A DNA stretch of 64,000 nt from Algoriphagus winogradskyi (GCF_900182815.1 NZ_FXUA01000002.1:682001-746000), one strand, 5' to 3'; shown: positions 44,744-54,050, counted from the stretch's first letter. A program made the numbers and translations. The notes: generated from the letters alone by a model not told the origin.

Positions 44744-44833
44744 GTGGGGGAAGTCTATCGACAATTTGACTATGAAGCTTTACCTCTAGGAGAGGTTTCT
44801 GTACCTCTTGCTGAGGAAATTACCCTTAATTGA
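44744..44833 (+). pseudogene. 3' fragment of a second copy of the lipoprotein gene
   Basis: The last 30 codons of the lipoprotein gene at 36367 are present again: VGEVYRQFDYEALPLGEVSV and PLAEEITLN then stop, 23 of 29 residues and 75 of 90 bases identical to 36772-36861. Similarity stops abruptly at 44744 on the 5' side, and there is no start codon or leader. The copper cargo thus lies between a complete and a truncated copy of this gene. Confidence 0.85.
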
Positions 44834-44970
44834 TTTTGGCTAATCCCTCTTTTCATCTTGCCTTACCCTCGAAGTATTTACATGCCCTATTCCGGTTTTA
44901 TCCAATTGTATGCACAAAGGTCGAACGGCCTGTCGGTTTCAAAAAATTGGGGCTTTCAGCAGAATTCCCT

Positions 44971-45015
44971 AAAAACAGGGTCTCCTACAGACTGCCTCGC
45001 AGTTTTTAAATTCTA
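44971..45015 (+). repeat. Leader element shared with the ardC upstream region, copy 1
   Basis: AAAAACAGGGTCTCCTACAG and the following 25 bases recur at 62108-62151 with about five differences. GTCT/AGAC can pair around CCTAC. Here it lies 66 bases before a small + strand gene. It may be a common leader, attenuator or promoter region of element genes. Confidence 0.6.
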
Positions 45016-45080
45016 ATTTTTCCTCACTTTCCCGGCCACCCTAAATGACCTGCATAAATTTTAACTAAAACCAAAATAGT

Positions 45081-45302
45081 ATGGCATTCTCAAAAAAGTA
45101 CATCGGTAAAGGAAAGCAAGTCGAAAACATGGATATCGTAGAAGTGAGCCTGAATATGGCCGAGCTTCAAAACCACACCTTCGAGTACGAAGGAGAGACC
45201 TTCGTCAAGTTCAATGTCGCCAAGCTGAAAGAACCTGATCAGTACAGTAAAACCCACACCGTTTACGTCTCTGTCAAAGAACCAGATCCGAAAGAATCTT
45301 GA
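45081..45302 (+). CDS. Small conserved element protein of unknown function
   Basis: A 73-residue protein (MAFSKKYIGKGKQVENMDIV ... VNMAEL-like helix and YEGETFVKFNVAKLKEPDQ) of a type I have seen described only as hypothetical on Bacteroidetes plasmids and ICEs. It has no signal peptide and is strongly charged. It has its own strong terminator immediately after the stop and the shared leader element before it, so it is probably a well-expressed single gene. Function unknown. Confidence 0.7.
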   Translation: MAFSKKYIGKGKQVENMDIVEVSLNMAELQNHTFEYEGETFVKFNVAKLKEPDQYSKTHTVYVSVKEPDPKES

Positions 45303-45303
45303 G

Positions 45304-45326
45304 AAAAGCCCGAAAGGGCTTTTTTT
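45304..45326 (+). terminator. Intrinsic terminator
   Basis: AAAAGCCC (45304-45311) and GGGCTTTT (45316-45323) pair perfectly around GAAA, followed by a T-run to 45326. It starts two bases after the stop of the 73-residue gene and lies between it and the convergent restriction operon, which ends at 45362. Confidence 0.88.
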
Positions 45327-45361
45327 GTGCTAGTCGAAGCGCTCTAGCTTAAAAACACTTA

Positions 45362-45811
45362 TCAGCTGTCATCATCCACACTTTTTGCATGGATGATTTT
45401 GATTTTTAACTCCTCTGAAAAATCTTCTTCATACAAAATGGACTGAATAATTTCAAAGAGTAAATCTCTATCGATTCGATTGTCTGCTACATCGACTACA
45501 ATGTTTTCCATGGTCAGGATAAATTTCTCAGCAAGAACTTCTAGACCATTTAAGTACAGAAAATAAACACTTAGGGCCAGTGAAGCCCTTTTATTTCCAT
45601 CGTTAAAGCAATGATTTTTGTTGATTGAATAGAATAAATGCGTGAGTTTATCTTCTATCTCCGGGTAATAGAAGTCATTTTTCATATGCTCAATGGTACT
45701 TTCTATGAGTCCTCTATCTCGTACACCAAAAAAACCTCCGGACTCTCTGACAATGTTGTCATGTACCTCTATGGCATACTCTACTGTGAAATATTGAAAA
45801 TCAATACTCAT
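45362..45811 (-). CDS. Doc-like Fic family toxin
   Basis: A 149-residue Fic/Doc protein. The core motif reads HCFNDGNKR at residues 67-75, which matches HxFx(D/N)GNKR of Doc-type toxins with the catalytic His and nucleotide-binding GNKR. RDRGLIESTIEHMKND (31-46) is the usual helix before it. Doc proteins phosphorylate EF-Tu, while Fic proteins usually transfer AMP. No N-terminal inhibitory helix is seen, so inhibition probably comes from the overlapping upstream gene. It is the last gene of the restriction operon. Confidence 0.87.
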   Translation of the reverse strand: MSIDFQYFTVEYAIEVHDNIVRESGGFFGVRDRGLIESTIEHMKNDFYYPEIEDKLTHLFYSINKNHCFNDGNKRASLALSVYFLYLNGLEVLAEKFILTMENIVVDVADNRIDRDLLFEIIQSILYEEDFSEELKIKIIHAKSVDDDS

Positions 45812-46887
45812 CTGTCTTTCAGCCTTTTGAAAACATCAATCAGTTGCGGATTTTCCAGAACTCTCTCGATAAGGTCTTTGCTTCTGTCTCCTAAAAATCT
45901 GGTGTAATCATCGTGACTTAGTGCACCAATATATTTTTGGAGGCGCTGATGGATTATGTTCCGTAAACCATAATCCCTTGAGGCCATTTTTGCTCTAGCG
46001 TCATCGATTAAAGGAATCCATTGTCGTTTGTTAGAAAAGCGGTCTATCAAAATATTCAATTCGGAAGGCCTTAGCTTTCTTTCGAGTTTGTTTGCTTCAT
46101 CCCTTATTTCATCAGCAAGCCCAATTTCAAAAGAAGCAATTAGCTTTAAGACATCGGCATACATGGTGTCCCTGGGATTGTCTTTTTCTTCCAATCGTAG
46201 GATTGCTTTATATTCCTTTGCATTCTCCTTGAATATGGCATTGTATATCGCATCCGTGTAAATGCTGTACTTCATTGGTCCCATATCCAAATGCTGGCTC
46301 AGTGCACTTGTAAACTCCTTTCGGTAAATCGGTTCTCGAGCGATGGCAATCAAAAAATCTTCTTCTCTTTGATTGATATACTTTGTTGAACCTCCAATGC
46401 GCTTATTGATGGTGTCTATGACAACGTCGAGCATGAGGCTTCGGACTTGCTTCGCTTTTTCACTTTCGGTGAGAAGCATTCCAAGATTTAATACAGCCCT
46501 GAAATTGAAAACCGCAAGTGCTTTAATCCTAGAAATAGATTGATTATCAGCGGTTTGATCCGACAGAGTATCATCAGTGATACTCTGTGAACTGTCATCA
46601 TGAGGAGCGATTAGATGTCCGAATAAAGACTTGAACTCTTTTAGTTTTTGCCCTTTAAGTACTTGATACCCATTATGGGACAATTCATCCTGGTGGTTTG
46701 CTATATAACGGCTGATCGTTGCTCGACTGACTTCGTAAAAGTCCATCACCATTTTGGTGGTAAACTTATATTCCTCATTGTAATGCAGACCGGACAATCC
46801 AAGTTTGGTTTGGATTGAGTCAATGGCCTGAGAATTATTCAGAATATTTTGTCTGTCGATTGCCGACTGGGTCAGGTCTCTAGTCAT
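45808..46887 (-). CDS. DNA-binding protein, RhuM-like, likely partner of the Doc-like toxin
   Basis: A 359-residue protein. Residues about 40-70 (FTTKMVMDFYEVSRATISRY) look like a phage-type HTH, and AVFNFRAVLNLGMLLTESEKAK-like sequence follows. The C-terminal half is helical. Proteins of this size with a Fic/Doc gene are frequently found beside type I restriction genes, where they may act as antitoxin or regulator. It overlaps the Doc gene by four bases and starts three bases after the hsdR stop. Confidence 0.65.
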   Translation of the reverse strand: MTRDLTQSAIDRQNILNNSQAIDSIQTKLGLSGLHYNEEYKFTTKMVMDFYEVSRATISRYIANHQDELSHNGYQVLKGQKLKEFKSLFGHLIAPHDDSSQSITDDTLSDQTADNQSISRIKALAVFNFRAVLNLGMLLTESEKAKQVRSLMLDVVIDTINKRIGGSTKYINQREEDFLIAIAREPIYRKEFTSALSQHLDMGPMKYSIYTDAIYNAIFKENAKEYKAILRLEEKDNPRDTMYADVLKLIASFEIGLADEIRDEANKLERKLRPSELNILIDRFSNKRQWIPLIDDARAKMASRDYGLRNIIHQRLQKYIGALSHDDYTRFLGDRSKDLIERVLENPQLIDVFKRLKDR

Positions 46888-46890
46888 TTT

Positions 46891-49800
46891 TTAAAGTCCT
46901 TTTTGTGCGGTTGAATCATTCAACCTCTTATAAATCTTCTTCATCATTATCTCTTTGACTAAATCACCAAACAGCTTGTCTTCTAGGATTTTCTCAAAGA
47001 TCTCTTGGTTTTGATCCATACGTCCAATCATTTTATCAATGAATTTATCCTCAAAGGCAAACTTAAAGGTATCCAATTGATTGACCTTGGCTTGGGTTTG
47101 GAGTGTTTCATCATCCAACAATTCCGCCTCAATCTGATCAAAGAAGAGCTTGTCCGCTTCTTCAAATTCAGTCCCAAAACGGTCATTTAGGACAGTAACA
47201 ATTTCAGAGAGGAGGGCTTCTTCGTCTTTTGGACGCTTAAGGCCTGCCTCAGTCGTTCCGCTGAGTTCGCCATCTTTGCTTTTCTCAAGCTCGATTGATC
47301 CATCCTTGATTTTCTGCAAGCGATAGTATTCTAAAGCTATTTCATCATCCAAGTGTAGGGCATCGGACAATTCTTTCTTAGGTAATCGGGTCTGAAGCAA
47401 TTTGGCATAGGCGTAAAACTTCTCAAATTCAGGGTCTATGAAAGGCATGATTTGAGACAGAAACGCATAAAGGTTTGTCCACGTCCGAAGGCCTTTTTTG
47501 AATTCGTCTTGTTTCTCTTCTTCAGGGATTTCTTTGAAACGATCTACAGCAGGATCGGTAAAGCTATACAGGTACTTCTGCTGTTTGGCATTATTTAGCT
47601 TGGTTGCGGGATCAAAATAGACATTGGCAAAGGCCTCAATATCCTGATCCCAATACACCTGAAACTTATCTAAATTACCCTTGAGATCATATAGGTGATT
47701 GATTTCGGTTTCTTCTTTGACAGAAGTTACCTCATAGTAAGGCTGGAAGGAATCCAGGATTGTTTGCCGATCATTGGCAAAGTCCAGTACAAAGGTATCT
47801 TCTTTGCCAGGGCAGGTTCTATTTAATCGGGAAAGGGTCTGAACCGCTTTGACTCCAGAGAGCTTCTTGTCCACATACATGGTATGGAGTAGGGGTTGGT
47901 CAAAACCCGTTTGATATTTATCAGCGACGATCAGGATTTTGTAATCGTCTTTATCAAAGACTTCCGGCAGTTCCCTCTCTTTATATCCTGTCAATTCTGG
48001 CTCGGAAACCCCATCAGGAAAATTGTCATCTATAACTTTGCCAGAGAAAGCAACCAGTACCTTGATCTCTTTATCGTACTTCTTTGCTTTGATGTATTTC
48101 TTGAACTCTTCGAAATATCGCTTGGAGTGCAATCGAGAGCCACATACCACCATCGCCTTGCCTTTGCCTCCAATCTTTTGGGATACAATATCCCGAAAAT
48201 GCTCAATGATGATTTCCGTTTTTTGAGCCAGATTATGCGGGTGAAGAGAAACATACTTGCCAATAGCTTTGGCAGCTTTCTTCTTATTGAATTTGGGATC
48301 GTCTAGTATCGCCTTGGTCAGCTTGAAGTATAGCTCATAGGTCGTATAGTTCTGCAGCACATCATGGATAAAGCCTTCCTCAATGGCCTGTCGCATGGCA
48401 TACAGGTGAAACGGCTTCGGTTTCCCATGTTGGTCTTTTTCCCCGAAAACTTGGAGTGTCTTGTATTTGGGCGTAGCGGTAAAAGCAAAAAAGGAAATAT
48501 TCGCTTGGCTCCCACGAGCTTTGGCCGATTTCTCGATTTGTTCCCGAACAAAATCATCCCCTGAGTAATCGTCATCTAACTCAGCATCGGCGGCATCTTC
48601 CAGTGATTTAGCTGCCAAGACCTCTTTCAGCTTTTTACTGGCTTCACCTCCCTGGGAGCTGTGTGCCTCATCAATGATAACAGCGTACTTGCGCTCAGGT
48701 AATTCCCCTACTTTTTCGACTACAAAAGGGAATTTCTGCAAAGTCGTGATGATGATATTGGTGCCGTATCCTAGCGCATTGGCTAATTGGGTACTGTCCT
48801 TATCAATCTTTTGAACGACCCCTGATTTATGCTCAAACTGATAAATCGTATTCTGCAATTGCTGATCCAGGACTTTACGATCTGTCACAACAATCACGGA
48901 ATCAAACATACGCTGGTTTTGGCTGTCATGTAGGCTGGACAGTCGATAAGCAAGCCAAGCAATGGAATTACTTTTTCCTGACCCAGCTGAGTGCTGGATA
49001 AGGTAGTTTTTCCCAGCACCACTAGCCAAAACATCGGTACTAACTTTACGCACGGCATCGAGCTGATGATAACGAGGGAAAATCAGTTTTTCCTTTTTAT
49101 AAATCTTACCTTCCGATTCAAACTCTTCCGTCTGAAGGTGAATAAATCGCTGGATGATTTCCATCCAGCTATCCTTTTGAAGGATATTTTCCCAAAGGTA
49201 AGCAGTACGATACCCTCCCGCGTTTTTGGGATTGCCCTTACCGTTATTGTATCCCTTATTGAAAGGAAGCCAGTACGTTTTGCTACCGTCTAACTTGGTT
49301 GCCATAAAGACTTCATCCTGATCCACCGCAAAATGAACCAAAGAACGTTTCTTAAAGGCAAAAAGAATTTCTCGATTGTCTCGGGTAGTGGCATATTGCT
49401 TTAGCGCATTGCCGACGTTCTGCCCTGTGAATTGGTTTTTGAGCTCTAGTGTCGCCACAGGGATTCCATTGAGCGACAGTAGTACATCAACAGAGTTCTT
49501 GTTTTTGCTACTGTAGTAGATCTGCCGATATACCTTCAGGCTATTCTTTTGATACAGGTCAACCGCATCGGGATTTAAACCTGAGGTAGGCTGAAAGAAT
49601 GCCATTTGAAACCGAACGCCATAATCCACAAATCCATTACGGAGAACGTCCAAACTTCCACGAAGATCCAATTCTTTATAAAGACGTTGAATAACCCGAT
49701 TATCAGCATCGGGGCCATGAATAGCAGTTATTTTTTCCCAACGCTTTGGCTGAGATTGCTGGAGGAACTGGATTACCTCATATTTAAAAAGTCCAAGTTC

Positions 49801-49899
49801 TCTGCTATAATCTTCAGAATTTCCAAAGGAATACCCTCCTTGCTCGACAAGAGACTGGACAAGAGCTGATTCAAAAGTATGTTCATTTGTAAGGTTCAT
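46891..49899 (-). CDS. hsdR: Type I restriction enzyme R subunit
   Basis: A 1002-residue HsdR. The N-terminal nuclease domain has VATLELKNQFTG (E-x-K of the PD-(D/E)xK fold) near residue 150. The superfamily 2 translocase follows, with Walker A SAGSGKSNSIAWLAYRL near 303, DEAH-type VIIDEAHSSQGG near 406, and SFFAFTATPKYKTLQ and RLNRTCPGKEDTFVLDF motifs. A C-terminal helical part follows. It moves DNA and cuts unmodified DNA with HsdM2-HsdS. It overlaps the upstream Ntn-hydrolase-like gene by four bases. Confidence 0.94.
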   Translation of the reverse strand: MNLTNEHTFESALVQSLVEQGGYSFGNSEDYSRELGLFKYEVIQFLQQSQPKRWEKITAIHGPDADNRVIQRLYKELDLRGSLDVLRNGFVDYGVRFQMAFFQPTSGLNPDAVDLYQKNSLKVYRQIYYSSKNKNSVDVLLSLNGIPVATLELKNQFTGQNVGNALKQYATTRDNREILFAFKKRSLVHFAVDQDEVFMATKLDGSKTYWLPFNKGYNNGKGNPKNAGGYRTAYLWENILQKDSWMEIIQRFIHLQTEEFESEGKIYKKEKLIFPRYHQLDAVRKVSTDVLASGAGKNYLIQHSAGSGKSNSIAWLAYRLSSLHDSQNQRMFDSVIVVTDRKVLDQQLQNTIYQFEHKSGVVQKIDKDSTQLANALGYGTNIIITTLQKFPFVVEKVGELPERKYAVIIDEAHSSQGGEASKKLKEVLAAKSLEDAADAELDDDYSGDDFVREQIEKSAKARGSQANISFFAFTATPKYKTLQVFGEKDQHGKPKPFHLYAMRQAIEEGFIHDVLQNYTTYELYFKLTKAILDDPKFNKKKAAKAIGKYVSLHPHNLAQKTEIIIEHFRDIVSQKIGGKGKAMVVCGSRLHSKRYFEEFKKYIKAKKYDKEIKVLVAFSGKVIDDNFPDGVSEPELTGYKERELPEVFDKDDYKILIVADKYQTGFDQPLLHTMYVDKKLSGVKAVQTLSRLNRTCPGKEDTFVLDFANDRQTILDSFQPYYEVTSVKEETEINHLYDLKGNLDKFQVYWDQDIEAFANVYFDPATKLNNAKQQKYLYSFTDPAVDRFKEIPEEEKQDEFKKGLRTWTNLYAFLSQIMPFIDPEFEKFYAYAKLLQTRLPKKELSDALHLDDEIALEYYRLQKIKDGSIELEKSKDGELSGTTEAGLKRPKDEEALLSEIVTVLNDRFGTEFEEADKLFFDQIEAELLDDETLQTQAKVNQLDTFKFAFEDKFIDKMIGRMDQNQEIFEKILEDKLFGDLVKEIMMKKIYKRLNDSTAQKGL

Positions 49900-50924
49900 T
49901 CCGAATCTTCCATTTCTTGGGGTTCAATTGTTTTTTCCTGGTTTTCTATAAATTGCCTATAGGCCACATCCTTAAAAATCAGCCTCAAATCATATTTTTG
50001 CTTTTCCGACAATCCTTCCCTTAAATATCCATACTCATCAAAACTAGATCGAACGGCTTCAAAATTATCCAAGAACAATTCTTCTGATATATTCAATAGT
50101 CTCCTAGGCAAATCAGACTCTATTATCTGAAAAGTATCAGGGTCAAAATAACGGACCAAAGGCTTATTTACTTCTTTATATTCTCGACCTTGAAAGCAAG
50201 GTATTCCTTTACTAGACTCCCAATAGATGCCAAAAAATTCTGTCCGATTTGACTTGTAAATTTTTGCAATTTGTAAGCTTCCATCAACTTCTCGTATACT
50301 CTTATCAAGAGAAATTTCACTAAGAATCCTTAAAGGCTCCATATCCAGCTTTGAACCAATTTTTTCTTCAATCGTCAATAATCTATTAAAACGACTTTTT
50401 GCCTCTTTTTCTATGTCACCAAATGAAGCAGCATTACCCATAAAAGTGTAGAATATTGTTTGTGTGCTTGGATTAGTCAATTCGTCAAAAATAAATCCTT
50501 CGACTTCTGATGAATAATAAAGCTTCCAAACTCGAAATGAACCATTTGATCCTTTTTGCCAATCCCATCCCCCGAATAGAAATTTAGCAGATCCTCTTTC
50601 CTCATGAATCCTATCTTTTCCAACCTCAGTAATCGTTTTTACAAGTTTTGTGAAGAGCTCAGATAAAAATTCTAAGACCTCTTCAAGGGTAGTGGCCGGT
50701 GATTCAAGATATTTGTCTAGGTGGATGGATGATACTAAGTTTAAAACAAGGGGATAAGCCCGCATGGTATCGCCAGCAAAGCAAAGGAGGCAATCTTTCC
50801 TTGACAACTCGAAAAGTTTAATTCCATGCTTCCACTTCTCTCCTCCAGTCAAGCAGCTATCAGTTGCAAAAACTAATTCCTCAGTATCGTTTATTTGTCG
50901 GATATAGGCAGTACAAAGTGTCAT
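49896..50924 (-). CDS. HslV/proteasome-like Ntn hydrolase inside the type I R-M operon
   Basis: A 342-residue protein. The N-terminus reads M-TLCTAYIRQ, so Thr2 would be the new N-terminus after Met removal. VFATDSCLTGG (Asp22) and WKHGIKLFEL (Lys36) follow, then LLCFAGDTMRAYPLV. In order and spacing these match Thr1, Asp17, Lys33 and the GFAGGTADAF segment of HslV. Later GSAKFLFGGW and FYTFMGNAASFGDIEKEA fit the second half of the fold. Beyond about residue 200 it has an extra C-terminal part of unknown fold. It overlaps hsdS by one base and hsdR by four, so it is co-translated with them. No ATPase (HslU-like) partner is nearby. The role is inferred. Confidence 0.7.
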   Translation of the reverse strand: MTLCTAYIRQINDTEELVFATDSCLTGGEKWKHGIKLFELSRKDCLLCFAGDTMRAYPLVLNLVSSIHLDKYLESPATTLEEVLEFLSELFTKLVKTITEVGKDRIHEERGSAKFLFGGWDWQKGSNGSFRVWKLYYSSEVEGFIFDELTNPSTQTIFYTFMGNAASFGDIEKEAKSRFNRLLTIEEKIGSKLDMEPLRILSEISLDKSIREVDGSLQIAKIYKSNRTEFFGIYWESSKGIPCFQGREYKEVNKPLVRYFDPDTFQIIESDLPRRLLNISEELFLDNFEAVRSSFDEYGYLREGLSEKQKYDLRLIFKDVAYRQFIENQEKTIEPQEMEDSE

Positions 50925-52282
50925 TAATCAATTACTTTAGTTTTTCCCGTGACCACTTCACTTATTAAAGCAGTCCGGTATTCTGTTAAGAGATCGATTA
51001 GTTTTTTGGTTTTCAAAATTTTTCCATTTATGGCGCGGATTTCAAATTCTAGATGTTTTGCGATTTCAAATTGCTCCGAAATGGGGGGCAATAAAATTGG
51101 TAGCTTTTTTAGTAACTCTTGACTTAATGAAGCCCTAGTGACTAAATTCATTTCTTTCACAAAATACCTACGATGTATTTGGGCTCTAAAATAATACTTA
51201 CTGAAATTTGTCGTTAATCTATTAGATATAGGTCTAAACCGTATTAAGAAACCAGCGAATACTGCATTAGGGATAGTTTTAGTACAGGTTGAAGCAATTC
51301 CAATCTCTTCAATAGTTTCAGATGTTCTAGTAAAAAAAACATCCCCTTCTTTGACTGATAAATTATCTCTTTCTACCTCAGTTGACTCAACCAATCCGCT
51401 AAAATTAGATGGCAAAAATTCATTTTTATAAACATCAGAGTAACTAATGAAAGGATATCCTCGACCAAAGAAATCGGCAGATTTACTTAGTCCATTTAGA
51501 GTTGAGCCCAAATACCTGAGTCTTTTTACCTCCCAATGCTTCGGGATTTTTCCTAACCATTCAATCCCTGAATCCTTCATGGGAGCATTTGGATCAAGGC
51601 CTTTGGTAACGGCTTGGTTAACTACAGAGGTCTTTTCTTCTTCGTAGAGTTCGATGAGGCGCTTTTTGTCGTTAATGAGTTCGTCAATTTCTGCAGTTTT
51701 TCGGTCAAGGTAAGAGGAGATAGAGGATTGCTCTTGCAATTTCGGAACTACTATGCTTGTACTCTTTAGTATCCCTTGAGTAATGCTAAAGACCTTAATT
51801 CCTGTAACGGAACTTCTAATTTGATTCCGAAATTCAATTGAGTCAAAAAAATAGGAAAGGTACTTATAGTCAAATTCTTGACGATTTAACAACCTGGCTA
51901 TAACAGTATGATATCCAGCAAATGTAGGCGAATCGCTATCCAAACAAGTGAAGTTACCTGACCCTTCTAAATCTTCAGAAGTATCAGCAAATAAAAAATC
52001 GCCCCTTGAAAGTAATGAATTGGGATTACTTTCCAAAAAACCTTCATCTGCAAATTTTAATTGGTGCTTATCAGGGTCTATAATTCTTCCAAATTTGGAA
52101 TGAATTTCTCCATAGCTAACACAAGGTATACCATTATCTTTCAAGTCCTGTTTGGTAATTGGAAGCCCCCTTGAAAACAAGAAGTTGTGATTGAAACGCG
52201 ATACTTTCCAGGTACTGGGAATCTCTCCAATCCAATCAATGCCAGAATCTTTGTATGAATCGTATGTTTTCATCGTTTCCAA
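50924..52282 (-). CDS. hsdS: Type I restriction-modification specificity subunit
   Basis: A 452-residue HsdS with two target-recognition domains, each opened by the typical phrase: DSGIDWIGEIPSTWKVSRF (about 10-28) and DSGIEWLGKIPKHWEVKRLR (about 234-253). The central conserved helix LIELYEEEKTSVVNQAVTKG (about 205-224) and C-terminal LIDLLTEYRTALISEVVTGK form the spacer helices. It reads the bipartite DNA site. It overlaps the DUF262 gene by 13 bases and the Ntn-hydrolase gene by one. Confidence 0.93.
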   Translation of the reverse strand: METMKTYDSYKDSGIDWIGEIPSTWKVSRFNHNFLFSRGLPITKQDLKDNGIPCVSYGEIHSKFGRIIDPDKHQLKFADEGFLESNPNSLLSRGDFLFADTSEDLEGSGNFTCLDSDSPTFAGYHTVIARLLNRQEFDYKYLSYFFDSIEFRNQIRSSVTGIKVFSITQGILKSTSIVVPKLQEQSSISSYLDRKTAEIDELINDKKRLIELYEEEKTSVVNQAVTKGLDPNAPMKDSGIEWLGKIPKHWEVKRLRYLGSTLNGLSKSADFFGRGYPFISYSDVYKNEFLPSNFSGLVESTEVERDNLSVKEGDVFFTRTSETIEEIGIASTCTKTIPNAVFAGFLIRFRPISNRLTTNFSKYYFRAQIHRRYFVKEMNLVTRASLSQELLKKLPILLPPISEQFEIAKHLEFEIRAINGKILKTKKLIDLLTEYRTALISEVVTGKTKVID

Positions 52283-54039
52283 ATCTGTATTGCTGATTGA
52301 TATAAGTCGTTCGCTCTTTCGGTCATTTCAATTTCATTCCAATCGAGTTTAGTGGTATAATCTGTAGTTTGTCTAAGTGTAGAAAAAATACGAAGCGACT
52401 CTTTCTTTTTTTCCCAACTTGAGTCACGCATGGAACTATTAAGTTTGCCTTTAACCAAAGTAAGATTGCCAAGAGTCAACAATTTATAGTCCCTGAAATT
52501 TTCAGCAGTTCCGACTGGAAGATTGTTCCAGTTGTTCCGCCATTTCTTTGGCATCATGTGTTCGACACTAAAGCCATCCAAATTAAGTCTTGAATTATCA
52601 GTAAAATCATTGTTCAGTTGATAAAGAGCTATGCAATAGAGGATCTCCCGACTATATTTATTTACTAAAGTCGTGTTTTGAAATGCGTCTTTAAACTCAT
52701 CGTCTGTCGGGAACTTGCTTGTCGGTTCTGAATATTTTAGTAGCTCAGTTTTTATACCATTTGATGTAATGGTTTCCATTTTCTTTACCGTCCCCAGAAG
52801 AGAAAGAAAAAGATTATTGTAATTTTTCGTTGTGAGTCTACAAACCGTTCGTCTTGTAAGATAAGACTCAAGCACATTTAATATTCTAACTCTCTCGCTC
52901 TGGTCATTTACATGTTTAAAAATGTAAAGAATTAGTGGGAAAATTGTGGTAATTTCAAATTCCCTTATAACATGAAAAAATCGCTTTTCATGTTCGACAA
53001 AGCTGATTTCAGAAAGATTTTCTCCATCAGGCATTTGCTGATAGACCTTTGCAAAATCCCGAAGCTCTTTTGCAAAAGATACTAATTCTGTACTTGTCTT
53101 ATCCTTCAAGTGTTTTTTGAACTCCTTAAATAAGGCCTCCATTTTTACTGAGCTTTCCTCAAGAATGACCAAATAGCTGTAAAGGAAAAGTTCAACAGTA
53201 GTTCTTCGAATTCTTCCTGAGGTCCTATCTCTGTTCCAAAAGTCTATTGCGTCCTCGTCAGCTTCAAATACAGAATACCAACATTCATCATAAAGGTTAA
53301 TCACAGCCTGGTTCGAATAAAGAAGATTCTTAAGTAATTCTGCAGTTGTAAGTTTTACCCCTAGGGAATTAATTGTATCAAAAATTTGCTGAACATCATC
53401 ATCTTTGGATAGTGCCATGTGAATTACAGGCAGTTTTTCCAGAATAATGGTTATAAAAGAACGGATTTTATCTTTTTCGACTTCTTGTTCAATTTTTTTC
53501 CTGAAAAACAGGTATCCACCTTTTATCCGATTCTCTATTTCTAACTTCTTTTCAAATTCACTTGCTTTTAGTTCTTTAAAATCATCCCAAAGAGTTTGGT
53601 TGTTTTCACTGCTTAAAACAATATTTTGAAAATATTCCCTGTCCACTCTGCTGTGAAGAATACGGATATTTTCTTGTCCATATGAATCAGTAAATACCAA
53701 AAGGTTTTTTATCCAATTTTTTAAGTTTTGATCTTCCGTTACATCATAGAAGGCTCTTAACAGAAGGCACACTGTCGTTAGTCTTTGTTGGCCATCTATC
53801 AAATCATATTCAAGCAATCCAACTCTAGTAGTTTCTTTTTGCTTGATTATTATGGTTCCAATGAAATGTTCGCTGGACTGATTTCCAGATTCTAATTCAA
53901 GAAATTCTTCATTTACATTATCCCAAAGTTCACTCCAGTTGTCAGGCCTCCAAACGTAAGATCTCTGAAAAAAAGGGATCACAAATTGGTTTGTACCCAT
54001 CAAAAATGACTGCAACTTTTCTTTATTAGCACTTAGCAT
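52270..54039 (-). CDS. DUF262-DUF1524 (GmrSD-like) protein
   Basis: A 589-residue protein. The N-terminal DUF262 domain has FVIPFFQRSYVWRPDNW, LLEYDLIDGQQRLTTVCLLLR (about 75-95; DGQQR motif) typical of GmrS-like NTP-dependent proteins. The C-terminal DUF1524 has SVEHMMPKKWRNNWNNLP and LGNLTLVKGKLNSSMRDSSW (His-Me/HNH-type nuclease). Such proteins act as type IV restriction enzymes against modified DNA or as companions of type I systems. Here it sits between hsdM and hsdS in one operon. Confidence 0.88.
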   Translation of the reverse strand: MLSANKEKLQSFLMGTNQFVIPFFQRSYVWRPDNWSELWDNVNEEFLELESGNQSSEHFIGTIIIKQKETTRVGLLEYDLIDGQQRLTTVCLLLRAFYDVTEDQNLKNWIKNLLVFTDSYGQENIRILHSRVDREYFQNIVLSSENNQTLWDDFKELKASEFEKKLEIENRIKGGYLFFRKKIEQEVEKDKIRSFITIILEKLPVIHMALSKDDDVQQIFDTINSLGVKLTTAELLKNLLYSNQAVINLYDECWYSVFEADEDAIDFWNRDRTSGRIRRTTVELFLYSYLVILEESSVKMEALFKEFKKHLKDKTSTELVSFAKELRDFAKVYQQMPDGENLSEISFVEHEKRFFHVIREFEITTIFPLILYIFKHVNDQSERVRILNVLESYLTRRTVCRLTTKNYNNLFLSLLGTVKKMETITSNGIKTELLKYSEPTSKFPTDDEFKDAFQNTTLVNKYSREILYCIALYQLNNDFTDNSRLNLDGFSVEHMMPKKWRNNWNNLPVGTAENFRDYKLLTLGNLTLVKGKLNSSMRDSSWEKKKESLRIFSTLRQTTDYTTKLDWNEIEMTERANDLYQSAIQIWKR

Positions 54040-54050
54040 AGTTTACCTGA

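Noticed and set aside
47896-48306. 136-codon + frame opposite hsdR
   Set aside because: A shadow of the strongly supported hsdR coding sequence.
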